Assembly: GCA_910584385.1 (NCBI GenBank) | Contig: CAJUAK010000016.1 | Coordinates: forward strand, 1-25,958 | Direction: 5' to 3' | DNA: 25,958 bases | DNA from: an uncultured Alphaproteobacteria bacterium | GTDB lineage: Bacteria > Pseudomonadota > Alphaproteobacteria > RF32 > CAG-239 | Shown here: in pieces, positions 23,078 to 25,958 of the stretch | Layout: each line of letters begins with the position of its first letter | Position numbering within the stretch: the first letter of the stretch is position 1 | Notes under the pieces: generated by a model | Databases searched by the model: none | What the model was told of the DNA's origin: nothing | What the model saw: the letters and a program-made list of their open reading frames with translations, nothing else | Translations under genes and position numbers: made by a program

Positions 23078-24427
23078 ATGGCGTTTTCAGCATTTATCCA
23101 AAGATTCGCACATAAAAAAAAGGAAGCCCCTTTATCTGTCAGCAGCCATATACGTTTTAAGGTTGTTATCATTGAATTTGCCGACAATGTCGAAAGCAGC
23201 GGCGGAGAAGTTGTCGCCGCCGAGCTTCAAGGGGCGGAAGGGCTCGAGGTCGTATATTTTAACGAACCTTTTTCCAAGGGCTTTTTGGACCTGGAAAGCC
23301 GCAACCTGTTTGACTTCATCGACAAAGGGCAGACAATTATGGATAAAACCGGCGCAGATGTCCTCCTCTGGGGATATCGGGAAGGCGAAAAGCTGCGCCT
23401 AAATTTCCAAAACGGCAAACAATATGAGAAATCGGCAGGAAGCATCATTTCCCTGCTGGACAGCCTTTACATCCCTTCCGAATTTATCAATGGCGAAAAA
23501 AGCCTGCCGCCGGCAATCAGCTCTCTTATCTACGGCGCCATCATCAGCGCAGTCAATCCAGCAGACAAGGAATGCCGGATTCACAAAAAATTCCTTCTGA
23601 AAAAAATCATTGCCAAATTATCAAACGACAATTCGGCAAAAGAATTAAAAATAGACCTGATGCCCTTTGTCATGAACTTTTTAGGAATTATCTATTTAAG
23701 CTACTGCTGCGAAAATGATGATGAGAAAGATTTCAAAATCACGCAAAGCCTTTTTGAAACTGCATTAAAACATCAGGATTTGATAAAAAGGCCGCTTCAC
23801 CTCGGCTGCATATATTACCATCTCGGCCAATTGTACGATTACGCAACACGTTACATGAGCCGGCGCCCAATCAGCTATTACAAAGGGGCAATCAGCTATT
23901 ACCAGCTGGCTCAAAAATATTTAAGCAAATATGCTTACCCCTATGATTACGGATATATTTGCTACAACTTATCCGGACTGTTTTTCAGTTATTGGCGGCA
24001 AAAAGAAGATATTCAGGCCTTGCGGGATTCTGTCTTTCAACTCAGGGAAGCCGAAAGAATTTTTACCTATGCGCTGTTTCCTGAATTTTGGAGCAACATC
24101 GAAGGCGAAATCGGGCGGCTTTTATCCTTGCTTGGAAACATCACAAAGTCTGAAGAAATATCCGAACTTGCCATCAGCGGATTTAAAAACCAGCAAAAAG
24201 TTATCACGGAAAAAAGAGATCCCCTGGCCTGGGCGCAAATTCAAGAGCATATTGGCGAAATATATTACCGGCTGGGCAAGAACAGCGATGACAAGTCCTT
24301 TTATGAAGAAGCGCTGGAATATTTTCATGATGCCCTTTACATTTATGAAAACATGGAATTGCAAAGCGACATAAAAAAAATCTCGGCAGATATCGCCAAA
24401 ACCAGCAAAAATCTGAATGCACTCTAA
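23078..24427 (+). CDS. TPR-repeat protein, 449 aa
   Basis: The N-terminal part (about 25-125) is an alpha/beta region, RFKVVIIEFADN ... GADVLLWGYREGEKLRLNF, of a kind I associate with alphaproteobacterial TPR proteins. From about 230 to the end there are several helical repeats with the TPR pattern (GCIYYHLGQLYDYATRY, YYKGAISYYQLAQKYL, AQIQEHIGEIYYRLG, YEEALEYFHDALYIYENM). A scaffold or binding role is likely; the partner is unknown. There is no signal peptide. The ATG at 23078 is used; a TTG at 23072 is better spaced from AAAGGA and remains possible. The start is seven bases after the membrane-protein stop, suggesting the two products work together. Confidence 0.75.
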   Translation: MAFSAFIQRFAHKKKEAPLSVSSHIRFKVVIIEFADNVESSGGEVVAAELQGAEGLEVVYFNEPFSKGFLDLESRNLFDFIDKGQTIMDKTGADVLLWGYREGEKLRLNFQNGKQYEKSAGSIISLLDSLYIPSEFINGEKSLPPAISSLIYGAIISAVNPADKECRIHKKFLLKKIIAKLSNDNSAKELKIDLMPFVMNFLGIIYLSYCCENDDEKDFKITQSLFETALKHQDLIKRPLHLGCIYYHLGQLYDYATRYMSRRPISYYKGAISYYQLAQKYLSKYAYPYDYGYICYNLSGLFFSYWRQKEDIQALRDSVFQLREAERIFTYALFPEFWSNIEGEIGRLLSLLGNITKSEEISELAISGFKNQQKVITEKRDPLAWAQIQEHIGEIYYRLGKNSDDKSFYEEALEYFHDALYIYENMELQSDIKKISADIAKTSKNLNAL

Positions 24428-24455
24428 ATATCCTATGAACATCTCAAGCATTCGC

Positions 24456-24484
24456 TTGATTTCAGAACAAAGTTTCACTATATT
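24456..24484 (+). promoter_or_regulatory. Promoter of the BAX inhibitor-1 gene
   Basis: TTGATT (24456-24461), a 17-bp spacer and TATATT (24479-24484). TATATTAAACAAT is identical to the -10 region of the lipoprotein promoter at 5673. Confidence 0.7.
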
Positions 24485-24516
24485 AAACAATAGAAACAAT
24501 TCTGGAGAAAAACAAA

Positions 24517-25242
24517 ATGGAAAATAAAACTTTTGCAAAACCGGCTGCTGCAGCCTTTATCGACGAAGGCCTGCGCCAGTTTATGATTAAAGTCTATAAT
24601 TATATGTTCGGTGCTTTATGCGTAACAGCCCTGGCCGCATTTTTAACTGTCAACACATCGCTGATACGGCTGTTTTTCAACATTAACGCAGCAGGGCAAG
24701 TCTCTATGTCCGGCTTTGGCTACTTAATCCTTTTTGCACCATTGGTATTAGTCTTCTGGCTTAATTCCGTCATCCGGAATGGTTCGGTTCAAAAAGCCCA
24801 GGCAATTTTTTGGGGCTATGCCGCACTGATGGGAATGTCTCTGTCTCCGATTATGTTAGCTTACACCCACACCAGCCTGACAAAAGTCTTCCTGATTTCC
24901 GCAGCCACCTTCGGCGGAATGAGCTTATATGGCTACACGACCAAGAAAAGCCTGGACAGCATGGGCAGCTTCCTCTATATGGGCGTATGGGGCTTAATCC
25001 TCTGCCTGATAATCAATATGTTCTGGGGCAACAGCATGTTTGATTTTGTGCTTTCAGTTATCGGCGTTGGCATTTTTACCGGGCTTGCGGCTTATGACAC
25101 ACAAAAAATCCGCCAGATTTATTATGAACAGGACACAGGAGATGTTTCTTCCCGAAAAGCGATTTATGGCGCTTTAAGCTTATATCTGGACTTCATAAAC
25201 CTGTTCATTTATATGCTCCGGTTATTGGGAGACCGCAAATAA
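24517..25242 (+). CDS. BAX inhibitor-1 (YbhL/YccA) family membrane protein
   Basis: Seven hydrophobic helices follow a short cytoplasmic N-terminus (FIDEGLRQFMIKVYNYMFGAL). Family features are GYAALMGMSLSPIMLAYT, the TFGGMSLYGYTTKKSL stretch, AAYDTQKIRQIYY and the C-terminal ALSLYLDFINLFIYMLRLLG, in which the acidic residues form the proposed pH sensor. The bacterial members are linked to membrane calcium leak and protein quality control. The length (241 aa) is typical. TGGAG precedes the ATG. The gene is a single unit with its own promoter and terminator. Confidence 0.92.
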   Translation: MENKTFAKPAAAAFIDEGLRQFMIKVYNYMFGALCVTALAAFLTVNTSLIRLFFNINAAGQVSMSGFGYLILFAPLVLVFWLNSVIRNGSVQKAQAIFWGYAALMGMSLSPIMLAYTHTSLTKVFLISAATFGGMSLYGYTTKKSLDSMGSFLYMGVWGLILCLIINMFWGNSMFDFVLSVIGVGIFTGLAAYDTQKIRQIYYEQDTGDVSSRKAIYGALSLYLDFINLFIYMLRLLGDRK

Positions 25243-25249
25243 AACAATT

Positions 25250-25273
25250 AAAAGAGGCTGTTAGGCCTCTTTT
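25250..25273 (+). terminator. Terminator of the BAX inhibitor-1 gene
   Basis: A 9-bp stem (25250-25258 with 25265-25273) with a 6-nt loop ends in a run of T, eight bases after the stop. Confidence 0.85.
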
Positions 25274-25277
25274 TTTA

Positions 25278-25306
25278 TTGACTCATAAAATATTTTAACC
25301 TATAAG
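25278..25306 (+). promoter_or_regulatory. rpmH-rnpA promoter
   Basis: TTGACT (25278-25283), a 17-bp spacer and TATAAG (25301-25306). A leader of about 80 nt follows, with a two-part stem (25307-25311 with 25339-25343, and 25323-25327 with 25334-25338). Confidence 0.7.
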
Positions 25307-25395
25307 GAAGCTGTCCGAGAGTTCTGCAATTAAGCAGAGCTTCAAATAATCAATAATAAAAGGCTTAAAAATAAGCCGCAACCGGAGAAATGAAA

Positions 25396-25530
25396 ATGAA
25401 ACGCACTTATCAACCGAGTAAATTGGTTCGCGCACGCCGCCACGGCTTTCGCGCACGCATGGCTACAAAAAATGGCCGCAAAGTATTAGCAGCACGCCGT
25501 CTCAGAGGTCGTAAAAGAATTTCTGCCTAA
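25396..25530 (+). CDS. rpmH: 50S ribosomal protein L34
   Basis: A 44-aa basic protein, MKRTYQPSKLVRARRHGFRA and so on, ending RGRKRISA, a full match to L34. The second ATG (25396) is used: GGAGA lies seven bases upstream of it, whereas the in-frame ATG at 25390 is only one base from that site. It is followed ten bases later by rnpA, the usual bacterial pairing. Confidence 0.97.
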   Translation: MKRTYQPSKLVRARRHGFRARMATKNGRKVLAARRLRGRKRISA

Positions 25531-25539
25531 GGGGAACCT

Positions 25540-25958
25540 ATGGTAAAAATCGTTACCCTGAGAAACAGGAAAGATTTTATTCGAGCCGCACAAGGATTAA
25601 AAGTTGTTTGTAATTCGCTTATAATCCAAGCGGCTCAAACTTTACCTGCGAAAAAGGAAAAGAAAGAAAAAATATTCTATACAGATGAGCACAGCTCCGC
25701 AGCGTACAAAGATGTACGTGAGGAAGCAAGCACCGAAAAGTGCTTGCAGAATTCCCTTGCTTCCCTAGATATGAAAGCGGGTTTTAAGGAGGATAATGAA
25801 GGTACTTCCACGGAGCACAGCTCCGCAGCGTACAAAGATGTACGTGAGGAAGCGAGCACCGGAAAGTGCCTGCAGAATCCCCTTGCTTCCCTAGATATGA
25901 AAACGGGTTTTAAGGAGGATAATGAAGGTACTTCCACGGAGCACAGCTCCGCAGCGTA
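25540..25958 (+). CDS. rnpA: Ribonuclease P protein component, interrupted in frame by a 126-bp tandem repeat; cut by window edge
   Basis: RnpA is the protein subunit of RNase P, which trims tRNA 5' ends. MVKIVTLRNRKDFIRAAQGL is the typical N-terminus (leucine-rich start, R-x-DF-x-x-A), and VVCNSLIIQAAQTL is the next strand. After EKIFYTD, about residue 49, the frame enters a tandem array of a 42-codon unit beginning EHSSAAYKDVREEAST. The reading frame stays open through two full units to the window edge. The conserved RNR helix of RnpA is not reached, so it must lie beyond the array or be lost. The ribosome site AAGGGGA precedes the ATG, ten bases after rpmH. Insertion into an essential gene is the odd feature; the N-terminus makes the identity fairly sure. 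Confidence 0.78.
   Translation, partial: MVKIVTLRNRKDFIRAAQGLKVVCNSLIIQAAQTLPAKKEKKEKIFYTDEHSSAAYKDVREEASTEKCLQNSLASLDMKAGFKEDNEGTSTEHSSAAYKDVREEASTGKCLQNPLASLDMKTGFKEDNEGTSTEHSSAA
25687..25812 (+). repeat. 126-bp in-frame repeat, unit 1
   Basis: It starts GAGCACAGCTCCGC and ends GGTACTTCCACG. It differs from unit 2 at 5 of 126 positions, three of which change the residue (E/G, S/P, A/T). It contains short inverted repeats GTAC/GTAC, GGAAGC/GCTTCC and GCAC/GTGC. Confidence 0.95.
25813..25938 (+). repeat. 126-bp in-frame repeat, unit 2
   Basis: The same unit, directly adjacent to unit 1. At each unit-to-unit junction CGGAGC-ACA-GCTCCG forms a perfect 6-bp hairpin. AAGGAGG-ATA-ATG occurs near the unit end. 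Confidence 0.95.
25939..25958 (+). repeat. 126-bp in-frame repeat, start of unit 3
   Basis: The first 20 bases are identical to units 1 and 2. The array continues past the window edge. Confidence 0.9.

Noticed and set aside
24122..24538. A 138-codon minus-strand frame
   Set aside because: Antisense to the TPR gene and to the next promoter; no supporting signals.
25677..25937. An 86-codon minus-strand frame through the 126-bp repeats
   Set aside because: It is the antisense reading of the repeat array, with no start signals. The openness is noted as a property of the repeat, not as a gene.
25687..25958. CRISPR array
   Set aside because: The units are contiguous 126-bp copies with no unique spacers and no cas genes nearby.

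Overview
The window looks like a chromosomal segment of an anaerobic, probably gut-associated alphaproteobacterium of low to moderate GC. The alphaproteobacterial signal comes from the order DUF3576 lipoprotein - leuS - lptE - holA and from the style of the rpmH-rnpA pair. The anaerobic signal comes from hydF, the [FeFe]-hydrogenase maturation GTPase. The lineage is inferred from remembered family features and synteny, not from a search.

Layout. 1-3080: two tandem minus-strand genes for secreted cysteine-rich modular proteins. The first is cut by the window edge. They share a signal peptide and a promoter architecture. 3081-5507: a membrane pyrophosphatase. 5707-5994: a small lipoprotein gene. 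5996-10304: a tight minus-strand operon dnaB - two YkgJ/YcgN-like cysteine-cluster proteins - a YgjP-like metallopeptidase - hydF. 10305-10491 holds three head-to-tail DnaA-box-like 9-mers. 10492-10779: rpmB. 10949-13534: tRNA-Arg(CCG), an orphan protein, an alpha/beta hydrolase and a membrane protein, all on the plus strand. 13535-13900: tRNA-Gly(GCC) with duplicated and inverted copies of its 3' tail and terminator. 13999-14994: a divergent pair of a methyltransferase and a DUF378 membrane protein. 14996-19632: the DUF3576-leuS-lptE-holA block on the minus strand. 19767-24427: a plus-strand run of rsmB, a PanE-like protein with an altered active site, a polytopic membrane protein and a TPR protein. 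24517-25242: a BAX inhibitor-1 family protein. 25396-25958: rpmH and the start of rnpA.

The most striking feature is at the right edge. The rnpA frame is interrupted after about 49 codons by a tandem array of a 126-bp unit (exactly 42 codons). The unit leaves the frame open and is rich in short inverted repeats. Two complete copies and the start of a third are visible. This resembles in concept the Rickettsia palindromic elements that sit in frame inside genes, but here it is tandem and lies in the gene for the RNase P protein.

Other points: a second family of small repeats next to both tRNA genes, built from truncated tRNA 3' ends plus a shared 24-nt core; a LeuS of a type unlike the usual alphaproteobacterial enzyme inside an otherwise alphaproteobacterial operon; and many clean sigma70-type promoters and hairpin terminators that define the transcription units.
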